A stretch of DNA of 64,000 nt from Macrotis lagotis (lineage: Eukaryota; Chordata; Mammalia; Peramelemorphia; Peramelidae): NCBI RefSeq assembly GCF_037893015.1, contig NC_133666.1, positions 619,671,156 to 619,735,155 on the forward strand, written 5' to 3'. The notes under the pieces are model-generated. The model ran no database searches. It was not told the origin of the DNA and saw only the letters and a list, made by a program, of their open reading frames with translations. The translations under genes were made by a program, and so were the position numbers. How positions within the stretch are numbered: the stretch's first letter is position 1; the number at the start of each line of letters is the position of its first letter. Of this stretch, positions 20,893 through 31,444 are shown in pieces.

Positions 20893-21325
20893 CCATTGAT
20901 GAATCTCTTCACTCAGGAGCAACTCTCCCTCATACCAATTTCTGTATTTAGTACCTACTCTAATCAGAGCCTTGTGCTTAGTGCTGGGGTTGGGGGGGGG
21001 GGGGAGTGTGGAAATCAGAGAAGACATGGCCCACTGAGTCAAAGAAGAAGCAGTCAGGGACACACCAGACACTGAATTTTTTTTTTTAATTATGTCAGCC
21101 TGTCAGGATTTAAAGCCTATAGAAAGTGGCTGAGTTGCACTTCCCATCCTGGAATTTAGAGGTTTGTACATCACCTCTACTCTTGAATTTCCAGCCAGTA
21201 AGTCAGCCTTCCACAATGACCTCTGCACACCTCACTCCTCAGAATGTCTCTCAGGCTCTGAAGTCATTCTCTTCCTATAAGATATCACACCATTCATCTT
21301 CTGAATTCTTGGGAGGGTTACCGAG
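20893..21325. other. Unassigned, with a G-run
   Basis: No gene recognised. An 11-12 bp G run lies near 20993-21004. Confidence 0.5.
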
Positions 21326-21329
21326 TTCT

Positions 21330-21445
21330 CACTAAACAATAATTAAGTTCCTACTATGTGTTGGCACTATGGTAAATGTTGAGGATATAAAAGAAGGTAA
21401 AAGACAGTCCCTGACCTTTAGAAGCTTATAATCTAATAGGATTCA
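21330..21445. repeat. Ancient repeat head (related to 'X')
   Basis: 'ttaagttcctactatgtgtt', 'agacagtccctgacctttag', 'agcttataatctaatagg'. Confidence 0.6.
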
Positions 21446-21499
21446 ACCAGTAAATAATTTCCATTTAGGTTGTAGACTGCTCAATAACATAATTCATAT

Positions 21500-21715
21500 G
21501 GGATTGAGAATCCTGGAATCAAGAGTGAGAAGTCCTAGATTTGATGATTAGCTATGAAACCTTGGACAAGTCACTTTACTTTTCCTAGCCTCAGTTTCCA
21601 TCTGAATATGGGGATAATAATCTTTGCACTATCTGTGCTAAAGACCTATGGTGAGGAAAGGTGTTTGTTAAAATATAAAAAATATAAAACACAAATGTGA
21701 GTTATTACTATGAAA
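21500..21715 (+). mobile_element. MIR SINE
   Basis: 'atgaaaccttggacaagtca', 'ttttcctagcctcagtttcc', 'atggggataataatctttgc'. Confidence 0.82.
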
Positions 21716-21844
21716 TTCTTCTCTGAGGCTTCAATTCCCATGCTCCTTTTTTTTTCAAGAGTGAATTCTATTATGGGAGACAATATTGACTTATGTAGAC
21801 ATATATACAATATAAATACAAGATAATTTTGAGGTTAAAGCACT

Positions 21845-22115
21845 TGTAGTCAGTCAGTCAACATTTATTAAATGTCTATTATATATTGGGCACTATGCTA
21901 AGTATTCAAAACAACAAAGAAAAATAAAAGACAGCCCTTGCTCTTGAAGAGCTCACAATTTAATGGAGGAGACAACATGCAAATCTCTATTACAAGCACG
22001 AATAAATTTGATTAATCTGCTGATTAATCAGCAGAAGGAAAGCCCTAAAATCTAGAGGGATCAAGAAAGATTTCCATAGAAGTGAGATTTTAACTGGGAC
22101 TTGAAAGAAGGGAGG
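21845..22115. repeat. Ancient repeat related to 'X'
   Basis: 'ttattaaatgtctattatat', 'cccttgctcttgaagagctc', 'ggaggagacaacatgcaaat', then 'tgggacttgaaagaagg'. It contains the 18-bp perfect palindrome 'ctgctgattaatcagcag' (22017-22034). Confidence 0.6.
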
Positions 22116-22244
22116 AAAATCTAGAAAAACTTTATATAGACGGAGGGGGGGGTACTTAAAATATAGCCAAATTTCATTTCAGCACACATGACACTCCATC
22201 TTCTATCTCCATGTCTTAGAACTGGCCTTACCCTAAAATGCTCT

Positions 22245-22460
22245 TCTTTTTCTTTTTTTTTTTTTTAAGATTTTATTTTGAATTTTACAATTTTTCCCCT
22301 AATCCTGCTTCCTTCCCCTTACCCCCCACAGAAGACAGTTTGTTTGTTAGTCTTTACATTGTTTCCTCCCATGTTCCTTTTGAGTCTCATGCTACCAATA
22401 ATCCTCATATTTTTAATATAACTATAAAATGTGTTTCTGTGATTTCCCCATAGTGACTAT
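22245..22460 (-). mobile_element. L1 3' UTR fragment
   Basis: Reverse L1 end: poly-T, 'gattttattttgaattttac', 'ctttacattgtttcctccca'. It parallels the better-preserved copy at 34057. Confidence 0.75.
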
Positions 22461-22544
22461 TCTCCTTCTTTTTACCCCAATCTGGTCCCCACCCCAAATC
22501 CATACAGTATACTCACCAATGAAGGGATAGAGTAACAAAATCTC

Positions 22545-22719
22545 AGATTTTCATGGGGTCTCAGATAATTTAATACAACTTGTATGTAAACAGCAATTCC
22601 CTTTACAACATTTAGGCTTAGTTTGAAGACCTCTAATAGAAGGAAATTTAGCATTTCCCCAAATCAATCCATTCTACTTTGTGGATTTAATTCAATTTGG
22701 TTGTATTCAATCTCTTTTA
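22545..22719 (-). mobile_element. CR1-like LINE fragment
   Basis: 'caacatttaggcttagtttg', 'agacctctaatagaaggaaa' and 'aatcaatccattctact' resemble the reverse-strand text of amniote CR1 3' ends. Interrupted by the SINE at 22720. Confidence 0.55.
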
Positions 22720-22880
22720 GGGGCAGTTAGGTGGTACAGTGGATAAAGCACCAGCCCTGGAGTCAGGAGTACCTGGGTTCAAATCTGGTCTCAGATACTT
22801 AATAATTACCTACCTATGGGGCCTTGGGCAAGCCACTTAACCCCATTACCTTGAAAAATCTAAAAAAACAAAAAAAACCC
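22720..22880 (+). mobile_element. WSINE-type SINE
   Basis: Full copy with flanking 'caatctctttta' (22708-22719) and 'caatatctttta' (22881-22892), a duplication with one mismatch. Confidence 0.9.
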
Positions 22881-22892
22881 CAATATCTTTTA

Positions 22893-23545
22893 GAGATACC
22901 AACTCCTTTCCCAAGGTTCTCATTTACTCCATTTATTAGATATTCCTATCCATTCCACCTTTAACCACTCATGCAGGTCACATATCTCACGCAAGATAGT
23001 TTACTTACAAAGTACTGACAACAATCCTATGGAATTGTTAAGGGGTCTCCTGAACCTGTTTTCTTAAGTTTTCATGTTTTCCAGAAACACTGGACCCAGA
23101 GGATGCAGGAGGCCCTTAACATGTCTCGGACAAAGACCCCCGAGCTGACATAATTTGTTATTTGCACTCCCAAGCTTCTTGGGAGTCAAGACAGGTACAA
23201 GAACTGAAAATCTGGGCAGCTGGGACCCTTGTAGATAAGCAGACCCTTTATCTTCCTATTCTAGCATTTCCCAAGGGAAAAGTATGCTGCTTTTACCATT
23301 TTGTTTATTCATAAATTTTCTTCCCCTTTGGGAGGGAATTAGTAATTTACAACCCACTATAGCTCTTTCTCTCTTCCTAAAACACTCTTTTCCTTCCTCC
23401 TCTCCTTGTAATTTTAAAATTATGCAAATTTTTGTTAGATTATGAACCCCTTGCACCTGGAGTTCTACATGCATGTTCATTTATCTTATAACAGATCCTG
23501 CTGTAATGTATGTCTCATAGACTTGTGATCGATTGATTGATCTAT
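22893..23545. other. Unassigned
   Basis: No gene or repeat named. 23040-23240 is GC-richer than its surroundings but matches nothing I know. Confidence 0.5.
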
Positions 23546-23549
23546 CTAT

Positions 23550-23551
<2 letters not shown>

Positions 23552-23605
<54 letters not shown>

Positions 23606-23606
23606 A
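23552..23606. repeat. (TA)n(TG)n microsatellite
   Basis: About 21 TA units followed by TG units. Confidence 0.97.
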
Positions 23607-24105
23607 TGTATATAGGTTAACAAATGATACACCTAAAATCCCCATTCAACAATTAAGGAAACTGAGGGTCACTGAAAAAGTCACTTCAGGGACAACTAAA
23701 TATTCCCCCAAAACTAGAAGTAGGTTTCAATGTGGAAATAAAAAGTAGATAAAAGATCTGAAATAGTACAAGGGTCAGGAAATTGGAGAATGAAAAAAAT
23801 GTAACAGGGAGGAGGAAAAATAATGACTACTATGTAATTGGAGCAAAAAAAAAATTTTGAGGTTCTTCCTGAAAAGTAGAGGACTGAATCTTACAAAGAG
23901 AAAGTGTTATTTGTTCTTGGAAGACTAGTCCTTTAAGAAGAATAAAATAGGTCTCCAAATGCTGGCAAGTGTGGGATTTATCCTGGAAGGATGGTGATCT
24001 GCTCAGTATTACTGATAACAACAGAGAGATCTACTGTCTTATTGGAGCATATATCCTATATTTAACAGGGAACCTCTGAAGACTTGTCAAAATAGAAAGC
24101 TATCA
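23607..24105. other. Unassigned
   Basis: Possible degenerate MIR at 23630-23720 ('ttaaggaaactgagggtcac'). Nothing else seen. Confidence 0.45.
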
Positions 24106-24430
24106 GTGCCTGGTGATTCATGAGGTCACAAGTATTATAAGAAGGAACCTGGAAAGCACTGCCAAAGATCAGTCTTCAACAAGAAACAGAAGACCAAAAG
24201 GGATACAAGTTATGTTGTGTTTTGTTTTTTTTCTCATCAAAGCTGCCCTCTGAAAGCAAATGATAAAAAAAAATAAAAGGTTATTTAGGAATTAAACAGC
24301 AGGCTAAAAGATGATATTTGAGAATAAGATTTGGATTTCTGGACCATGGTTTTAAATGTATGAATTATAGGTTTCTTGACAGGAATGAAGAACATTTAAC
24401 AAAGAATTGGAAAAATATTTGCCTAAAGCT
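24106..24430. repeat. Unnamed interspersed repeat 'Y', copy A
   Basis: Collinear with 52915-53170: 'tggtgattcatgagg', 'gaaagcac', 'ttgagaataagattt', 'atttctgga'. I do not recognise the family. Confidence 0.65.
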
Positions 24431-24469
24431 CCCTTGGGAAACTATTTGACATAGTTTTAAAAATGCTAC

Positions 24470-24720
24470 AATCACAATAAGGCAATAGAGAAAATTAAAG
24501 GCAAAAAGATCAATTAAGAGAGAAACATAAATTTATTTAGAAAATCCTAAAAAATCAGCAAAGATAATAAGATCATTGAGGATCAGTAAAGTAGCAGTAT
24601 GAAGAATAAAATCCATAAAAATCACTGGCATTTCTAAATAATAACAAAAATCAGGAGCAAATAACAAAGAAAATTAAAGAAAATTCCTATTCAAAATAAC
24701 TATATAATTCATTTCCCTAT
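24470..24720 (+). mobile_element. L1 ORF2 fragment
   Basis: 'aaaatcctaaaaaatcagca', 'aaatcactggcatttctaaa', 'tcctattcaaaataac': the same L1 segment that follows the FADD motif at 2055. Confidence 0.7.
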
Positions 24721-24983
24721 GATACGTATTCATGACTTTCTGATACTTTGCAGCTGTTTGACTGTAGGTAAATACCTTATCTTTTTTCAGTTCAGGAAAT
24801 TCCTTAAGGTTTCCCACTGTTTTAAAATCACACATTATTTCTCCTACCTATGACATGGTGTTGCTTCTGGTCTAGACTTTTGTGATCGGTAATATGTCCA
24901 AATGCCAAATGAGGGAATGCATGTACAGTGCTTTTTAAACCTTAAACCATTAAGGAAAAGCTATTATCTTCAAGTAGAAAGGG
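24721..24983. other. Unassigned
   Basis: No feature recognised. Confidence 0.5.
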
Positions 24984-25175
24984 CAGTTAGGTGGTATAGT
25001 GAATTCAGAGCCTGGAGCCTGGCATCAGGGAGGCATGAGTTCAAATGTCACCTCGGATACTTTTAACCCTTTTTGGCCTCCGTTTCCTCATCTGTAAAAT
25101 GAGCGGGAGAAGGAGCAAATCCCTCCAGTGCCTTTGCCAAGAGAACACTCATTTAAGCAGGACTGGGCTTGAGGA
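24984..25175 (+). mobile_element. MAR1-like SINE
   Basis: 'gggcagttaggtggtatagt', 'tttcctcatctgtaaaatga', 'cagtgcctttgccaagagaa'. Confidence 0.82.
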
Positions 25176-25280
25176 AGCTGCAAAGATAAACCAGACACAG
25201 GCCTTGTAAGCCAAGGGAGAGAACACTTCGGATCACACATGCCCAATCAGTACAAACACTTATAATCTTGACTCAATAAA

Positions 25281-25434
25281 ATTTTTTTTTAGCTTTTTGC
25301 AAGGCAAATGGGGTTAAGTGGCTTGCCCAAGGCCACACAGCTGGGTCATTATTAAGTGTCTGAGGCCGGATCTGAACTCAGGGACTCCTGACTCCAGGGC
25401 CGGTGCTGTCCACTGCACCACCTGGCCGCCCCCG
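25281..25434 (-). mobile_element. WSINE-type SINE
   Basis: Reverse full copy. Its CpGs are better kept than elsewhere ('gccggatctg', 'gccgcccccg'), consistent with lying at the edge of a CpG island. Confidence 0.9.
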
Positions 25435-25435
25435 T

Positions 25436-25545
25436 TACATTCAATTTAACAAGTCTTTATTAAACACTTTTATGCATGCAAACACTGTGGCAGCGCTAGG
25501 GACAAAAGGACAAAAATGACACATTTCCTACCCTGTGCTAGAGGG
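25436..25545. repeat. Ancient repeat head (related to 'X')
   Basis: 'caagtctttattaaacactt' and 'gacaaaaatgacacatttcc'. Confidence 0.5.
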
Positions 25546-25559
25546 AGCAACACACGCAT

Positions 25560-26280
25560 GGAGGAGATGGATGGGCACTGCCCAAGGCAATACAGAGGGA
25601 GGTGGAGAGGGAGCAACGACTCTCAGTACCGACCGGTGAGGCGAGAGAAGTCTCCCCTTGGAGCCTGGACACTAAGAGGAAGGGTTCTAGGGGGGGCAGA
25701 GCCGCGGGGGAGGGGCGGGACGCGGGAGCCCGCCGAGCAGGCGCAGTGGCGGCCCGGGCGAGGAGGCGAGCCGCGTGCCGGAGAGGCCGGCGGCGCAGGC
25801 GCGGCTCCCGCGGCGCAGGGGCGGGTGCGGAAGCGCCGGAGTGGGGCGACGGGAGGGAGGAGGGCGAGGGGCAGAGAGAGGACGGGCACGCCCGAGAGCG
25901 CCTGCGCACGCGCGCGCAAGCCCGAGGCGGCCGGGCCCTCGGGCCTTGAAAGCAGCGGGGGACCCAAACTCACCCTGGGCTCGGGGTCCGGCCGGGGCCT
26001 CTGGCGGCGACGGACGCGCCTCAGCCTCTCAGACCCTGGTTCCAGCCAAGGACCGGAAGCACTCCCGGGTGCGCAGCCCCATCCGGTCCCCCCTCCTTCC
26101 GGAGGACCGCGGACCTCTGTTGCCCGCTTCCCAGAAAGGAGCCGCAGGGTCTCCCAGCGCGCCCCTCCTCTCTCTGCCCCGAACCCCTCGGGCTTCCCCT
26201 CGACACTCGTGTACTGCCCCTGGCGTGGGAGTCGAGGGGAAGCTCCTTGGATCCGGCCTCGGACACTTCATAATGACCTA
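25560..26280 (-). promoter_or_regulatory. CpG island 1, probable promoter with a minus-strand first exon
   Basis: About 700 bp rich in G+C and unmutated CpG, unlike the AT-rich surroundings, with GC boxes ('ggggcggg' near 25711 and 25820). Best splice signal: on the minus strand a donor reading 'CCCAGG/GTGAGTTTGG' with the GT at 25972-25973, which would end an exon running from about 26200 down to 25974. That exon has only a short uORF and looks non-coding. Long open frames on both strands here are a base-composition artefact. Direction is inference. A link to the zinc-finger exon 14 kb downstream is possible but unproven. Confidence 0.7.
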
Positions 26281-26315
26281 GCTGTGTGGCCTTGGGCAAG
26301 CCTCGCTAAAACCTA
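26245..26315 (+). mobile_element. WSINE-type SINE remnant
   Basis: 'gatccggcctcggacacttc', 'gctgtgtggccttgggcaag': the 3' half of the SINE at the island's edge. Confidence 0.8.
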
Positions 26316-26525
26316 ACAATGAATAATCGTTATTATTCGTAACTATATCGGAATGGAAGATTAATTCCCTTTTGAGTCTACTAGGTCCGTATGGGCTCGC
26401 CTCATCTCACTTGTTGGGAATTCGAGCCGCCTGTGTCGATTCTACAAGAACAGTGCTCAGAGTGGAGGGGGACCTGAGGGGAATTCAGGAAAACATACAA
26501 AGATGATAATCTTTGTACATCAGAT

Positions 26526-26653
26526 TTTTTTTAGTTGTTTTTTTTTTGCAAGGCAATGGGATTAAGTGACTTGCCCAAGGCCACACAGCTAGGTCATTAT
26601 GAAGTGTCTGAGGTTGGATTTGAACTCAGGTACTCCTGACTCCAGGGTCGGTG
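26526..26653 (-). mobile_element. WSINE-type SINE, head-truncated
   Basis: Reverse copy stopping at 'ccagggtcggtgc', lacking the last ~30 bp of the tRNA-like head: a 5'-truncated insertion. Confidence 0.9.
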
Positions 26654-26839
26654 CAAATTGTTTCCCATTTCCCAAATGGTAAAAGATGACACTTCCCCGA
26701 TTTCTTTGTGATCATTGTGGAATGATCTCCATTACCTATAGGTTTTGTTTGGTAAATTCCAGAGAATAAAACTTCATCTAATCTATATCTTCCTGTTGTG
26801 TTTGTTTTAACTATTTTTTGAGGTTCTTAGAATTTTAGG

Positions 26840-27030
26840 GTTCACAATAGCATTTTAAGGTTTGCGAAGTGCTCCACAGTAACCAGGTCAGGTGGGTGCT
26901 ATTCATCCTGTCCGTTTTACAGGTGAAGAAAGGGGTTGAAAGAGATTGAAAAACTTGCCAGGATCAGATAGGTAGTAAGGGTCTGATGCTGGATATGAAA
27001 TAGGGTCTCCTTGATTACGAATCCAACACT
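26840..27030 (-). mobile_element. MIR SINE
   Basis: 'ttaaggtttgcgaagtgctc', 'gtccgttttacaggtgaaga', 'gggtctgatgctggatatga'. Confidence 0.75.
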
Positions 27031-27174
27031 CCCACCGCAATTCTGCCTTCATCTCTTTTCCCTTTCCTGATCAAAAACTCAGAAAGGAAAGTGTTATTTG
27101 TCTCTAACTGCACTTTGCTCGCTCAGTCCGGCTTCTAATAGCACTTAACTGAAACTGAAATGACTCAAAGGTTA

Positions 27175-27775
27175 CCATCTGTCTTGCCCCCTGGACTCCT
27201 GAGTTCAATTTTGTTACTTCTTTAGCTTTTTTTTCTTCTTTTTTACAATCCTGATGATCTCATCAGCTTCAATGGAAGCTATATGTTTTAAGTAGATGAA
27301 GCACAAATAACTCTCATCTCTGTCTAAACTATACTTCCTTATTTCCACCAGTCTGTTGGATACCTCCTCTTAGATTGTGATCCCAAACTCAAAATGTTCA
27401 AAGCAGAATTCATTATCTTTTACCCTAAATCCACTCCTTTCCCTTAACTTCCATATTTCTTTTGAGAGCACAGCAATTCTCAGTCACCTTGATTTGTGAT
27501 CTCAGGGATCTTTAATTCTTCATTTTCCCTTTTCCTCTATATCTAGTGACACCTTGTTGCCCCCAAAATAACTTTAAATTTCCTTTGTATAGATTGTATT
27601 TTCTTATGTTACTTGTATATTTTCCTCACCTGTTTGTATCTTCTTATCTGTTATTTCCCTACCAGAATGTGAACACCTTGAGAACAAGGATATTTATTAT
27701 TATATCTCTAGCTTCTTGCCCAAGGGTTTACCCAGGTCAGGTACTTAAAATTTTTTTGTTGAATTAAATTACTGA
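27175..27775 (+). mobile_element. L2 LINE, RT C-terminus to 3' end
   Basis: 'gatgatctcatcagcttcaa', 'caaagcagaattcattatct' and the tail 'gaatgtgaacaccttgagaa'. Collinear with the L2 at 44030-45690 but more eroded. Confidence 0.78.
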
Positions 27776-27899
27776 CCAATAGAGGAAATAAGATGAGAAT
27801 ATAGATAATTGGAACTGGAGCCCAGTTTCATTGCCAGATTCCTTTCTGGACGTCTACAGATGGAAGTGACATCCCTATTTGATCTCATAGCACCCAGTA

Positions 27900-28135
27900 C
27901 CTTTCTTGTACACTCATCTCAATGGCTGAATGCTTGGAACCTGAGTTCAGGTCCCTTTTCAGCCATTCACTTAGCTGTGTACTCCTGACCAAATAACAAT
28001 TGCTATCAGCCTTAGTTTCTTCATTTGTAAAATGGAAAAAATAATAGTACCTGGCTCCTAGATTTATTGTGAGGATCAAGTGTGATAAAATACATGTAAT
28101 GCTTTTTAAAAGTCAAAGCACAATATAAATGCTAG
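27900..28135 (+). mobile_element. MIR SINE
   Basis: 'cacttagctgtgtactcctg', 'ttagtttcttcatttgtaaa', 'aatagtacctggctcctaga', 'tataaatgctagctattttt'. Confidence 0.85.
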
Positions 28136-28515
28136 CTATTTTTATATTTAATTGTATACATATCTTACTTCAGTTTTCTCAGAGAATATAAGGATGACCT
28201 TGGGTTATCAACAGTTATCTTGGGAGAGCAAAAGTTATCCTAGATTCTGTTGATATGAAAAAAGTATGGAAAACTAGCTATGGATGCTATCATCTGGGGA
28301 CTTGTTTACTTAAATATTGAAAGACTCAACGTAAGATTTTCCAGAGGAAATTTTTTTTTCAATTAAAGCAACTCAAGAAGGGCAAAAATCTCTGTTGGTA
28401 GAAAGAGTTGGTCACCCTAGAGATGAAATTTCAGTTGTTCAGGTATAGGTATATTCATTTGTGTGTACAGATCTTAATCCTGATTGGGGCTCACACCATT
28501 TTGAAGAAACTATTA
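28136..28515. other. Unassigned
   Basis: No feature recognised. Confidence 0.5.
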
Positions 28516-28519
28516 GACA

Positions 28520-28640
28520 AGATCTATCTGCCATTTACTAGCTGTGCGGTCTTTGACAAATTAACTTTTTCTTTCTGATTCTCAGTATCTTCCCTTGTAA
28601 AATTAGAATAATAATACTCAAAATAAACCTTGAAGCTTTA
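28520..28640 (+). mobile_element. MIR fragment
   Basis: 'gccatttactagctgtgcgg', 'cttgtaaaattagaataata'. Confidence 0.7.
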
Positions 28641-28884
28641 TAGGAATGGTATTAAGGTTACTATACCAGGTGCTTTGAAGATTTGCTCAGGTGCCTCCCA
28701 TTCATTTCCCCAGCTGAACAGTTCTCTTAAATCTTGATTCTTCCATTTCACAATTTCTTCATACATATAACAATAACAAGTCATCTGTAAAAAATATCTG
28801 TAAATGATTTCTCTGAAGTCCTTTCTAGCTCTGGCTGGATCTTATTTTCCACTCAGGGATGAAATTTGCTGTGGGGTACTTAGA

Positions 28885-29105
28885 GCTTGATCAAGCATCA
28901 AAGACGCCAAGGTCATCCATTGCATTCTGGGTCATATTTGTCATGTTGATTTTCGTCCTGCAACTAGACTTCAGGAAGAGAGAAAGTACGACTGATACTT
29001 TGTACAACTCTGTCTCACTTAAACACAATTCATGAAGAAGTCTAGACATCATTTGTGATGACAATGGTTCTCTTAGAAAACAAAGGACTAATAATAACAA
29101 TATGT
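28885..29105 (-). repeat. Old SINE-like repeat 'Z' (reverse)
   Basis: Its complement matches 57308-57420 in order ('ctagttgcaggacgaaaatc' against 'ctagtggcaagacaaaagtg', then 'ttggcgtctttgatg'). The edge 'tctcttagaaaacaaaggac' resembles the tail of the tRNA-headed SINE at 32150. Confidence 0.6.
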
Positions 29106-29421
29106 GGTGAGCTTTATCTTTCCTTCCTAGAAACAAACAGCATAGTATTAATTCTTTCTTGGAATCCTTTGAAATCTGCTTCCCAATTTAGGTTGCATGT
29201 CAGACTAAACCTTACTCCCTGCAAGTTCTCTTTGCTGAGGATCAAGTTCAAAATAGAAATTCCCTTCATTGTTTCCTTTATCTTTTGAAGTATGAAATTA
29301 TCCTGAAAGTCAAGAAATTATTATCTCCTTTGATTTTAACAGAAAGACCTATGTCATATGTCTGGAAAATTGAAGCTTCGCATCACTATTATATTATGCC
29401 TTTCTGACTGTTTTTTTAATA
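29106..29421. other. Unassigned
   Basis: No feature recognised. Confidence 0.5.
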
Positions 29422-30184
29422 CTGTTGTACCTCAAGAAGCGAGCTGGAGACCAAGCTATGAAATTTGGGATTGGACTTTACTGGGGGGTTGCTAGGGGTA
29501 AAAACCCAAATCTAACAACCCCGAGAATAGAATGAGCAAGGTTTTTATAATATTTTGAGGGGCAGGGGTATTGTGAGCAAGCAGGGTACAGAAGAAGAAA
29601 TAGCAGATATATTTCCTTGTTAAACTGTTGCACACAGGCGATATAGTATAGATAGGAGGACAATAAAAGACAGAAGGGGGTCAGAGTTTGACATATTTCC
29701 TGTGGTACAGGACAGTCACGTACCAGGGAGACTTAGGTTGGGTGGAGTTTACTATCTCACAGCTCTAACTTTACCTGGGGAGGGGGGAGGCAGTGTTAGG
29801 AGGGAGCAGGAATATTGCAGAAACAGCAAAAAAGATTAGATTAACAAGAACATTAAGTGAGTCAGAAGATAAAATTTATGGTACATCTGGTGACTCTCAG
29901 GGTCAACTGTTTGAGCCCTTGTCAGGATGTTCCCAGACTTAGGGGCATTAGCCAAACTGTATTTTTTTTTTTTTAGGTTTTTGCAAGGTAATGGGGTTAA
30001 GTGGCTTGCCCAAGGCCACACAGCTAGGTAATTATTAAGTGTCTGAGGCTGGATTTGAACTCAGGTACTCCTGACTCCAGGGCCGGTACTCTATCCACTG
30101 TGCCACCTAGCCTCCCCGCCAAACTGTATTTCTGGGGAGTTTCTCGGGACCCAGGAAAGTGTCAAGAACCCCCTTTACACAGTA
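29422..30184 (-). mobile_element. Solo LTR of an endogenous retrovirus (fossil)
   Basis: Read on the minus strand it has LTR architecture: start near 'TGTGTAAAGG', a TATA-like 'tattataaaaacc' (about 29541-29555), a downstream R/U5-like part with 'gggttgttag', and an end 'gaggtacaaca'. Without the nested SINE it is about 600 bp. No gag, pol or env text flanks it, so it is a solo LTR. A possible 6-bp 'ttaata' duplication lies at 29416-29421 and 30185-30190, although the TG/CA ends sit 1-3 bp inside it. The class is not assignable by eye. Confidence 0.65.
29965..30117 (-). mobile_element. WSINE-type SINE inside the LTR
   Basis: Reverse full copy with a perfect 14-bp duplication 'gccaaactgtattt' (29951-29964 and 30118-30131), so it is younger than the LTR. 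Confidence 0.95.
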
Positions 30185-30190
30185 TTAATA

Positions 30191-31105
30191 TTATACTTCA
30201 ATATGATTTATTTTCCTTTCTCTTTAGATACTCTGGATTATAAACAAATGATAATTACTCCTTTTGTTTCCATCATTGCTTCTACTGAACCTCATCCAAA
30301 TGTTCTCCCCCATGCTTGCTTTACTTCCTTTATTTCCTCATAGATTTTTCTCTTCTTAATGTAAACTCATGCTTACCCTGCTCCACTTGCCTATCATCTT
30401 CATTTTGAATAAGGCATATTCCTCCAAAGCCATATTCCAGTCATGGATCCCATCCCACCAAACTTTAGTGATATCCATAAAGTAAAATTTAGCTATCTAT
30501 GAATTAGGGACTTTAGTTTATCTTGCTTGTTATACACATTTTATACACACATATAGACTTCAAAGGCCATGGTTTTTATTGCCAACTTCTTTCCTAGATT
30601 ATGTCTTTGTAAATTTTCTGCCAGCTCTACTGCTACTGGGGGTTAGGAGTGGGAAACAAGGATATAAATATATAAATACTCAATGGTCTTTAGCTTAGTG
30701 GGTATATATATGAATTTTTCTCCCTCTAGCTTCCTTTTCGGTTCAAATACTTTTTGTTTACATTTTCAAGAACCCAAGCCCCTGTTTAATGTGGCCATAG
30801 GCTCATATTTCCTGTACCTTAAGCTGTAGTTCAGATATTTAAAATCAATCTTCATATACCATTTTCTTAATTTTTTGTTTGTTTTTCACCTTTAAATCTC
30901 TAAAACATTTATTAATGACTTTTAAAATGCATATTTGTCTACATGTTGTACTCTAACACAGAGACAGTTTTGTGCTTACCAGAATACTACCCCAAAGCAA
31001 ATGATTTCGTTGTTGGCAGATATGAATAATAAAGGCAGGAATGTGGAAGAGGGCAAAGGTTAATGTTTTTGCCATTTTTACCTGGCAGATCAATAGAAGG
31101 CAATA
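30191..31105. other. Mostly unassigned, old repeat text
   Basis: 30340-30500 ('tcatggatcccatcccacca', 'gtgatatccataaag') looks like an ancient interspersed repeat that I cannot name. No gene seen. Confidence 0.4.
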
Positions 31106-31127
31106 TGTATTTATTAAAAGCCTACTA
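31106..31127 (-). repeat. Ancient repeat/MIR, left fragment at the SINE target
   Basis: 'tttattaaaagcctacta': the target site for two SINEs. The element resumes at 31445. Confidence 0.7.
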
Positions 31128-31282
31128 TAGGGGCAAGGTGGCACAGTGGATAGAGCACTGGCCCTGGAGTCAGAAGGACCTGAGTTCAGATTTGACCTTA
31201 GACACTTAATAATTGCCTAGCTATGTATCCTTGGGCAAATCACTTAACCCCTTTGCCTTAAATAAAATTTAAAAATTAAAAA
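31128..31282 (+). mobile_element. WSINE-type SINE, first of a stacked pair
   Basis: 'ggggcaaggtggcacagtgg' to an A-rich tail. Preceded and followed by 'aaaagcctacta' (31116-31127 and 31283-31294). Confidence 0.93.
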
Positions 31283-31294
31283 AAAAGCCTACTA

Positions 31295-31444
31295 GGGGTG
31301 GCTAGGTGGCGCAGTGGATAAAGCACCAGCCCTGGAGTCAGGAGTACCTGGGTTCAAATACAGTCTCAAACACTTAATAATGACCTAGCTGTGTGGCCTT
31401 GGGCAAGCCACTTAATCCCATTTGCCTTGCAAAAACCTTAAAAA
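31295..31444 (+). mobile_element. WSINE-type SINE, second of a stacked pair
   Basis: 'ggggtggctaggtggcgcag' to 'ccttgcaaaaacc' and poly-A, followed by a third target copy 'aaaagcctact' (31445-31455). The sequence differs from its neighbour, so this was an independent insertion. Confidence 0.93.

Noticed and set aside
22017-22034. Perfect 18-bp palindrome 'ctgctgattaatcagcag'
   Set aside because: Lies inside an old repeat. One such palindrome in 64 kb of repeat-rich DNA is not strong evidence for a binding site.
25516-26316. 266-codon plus-strand frame and overlapping frames in CpG island 1
   Set aside because: Same composition artefact. It starts in repeat-derived DNA and ends in a SINE remnant.
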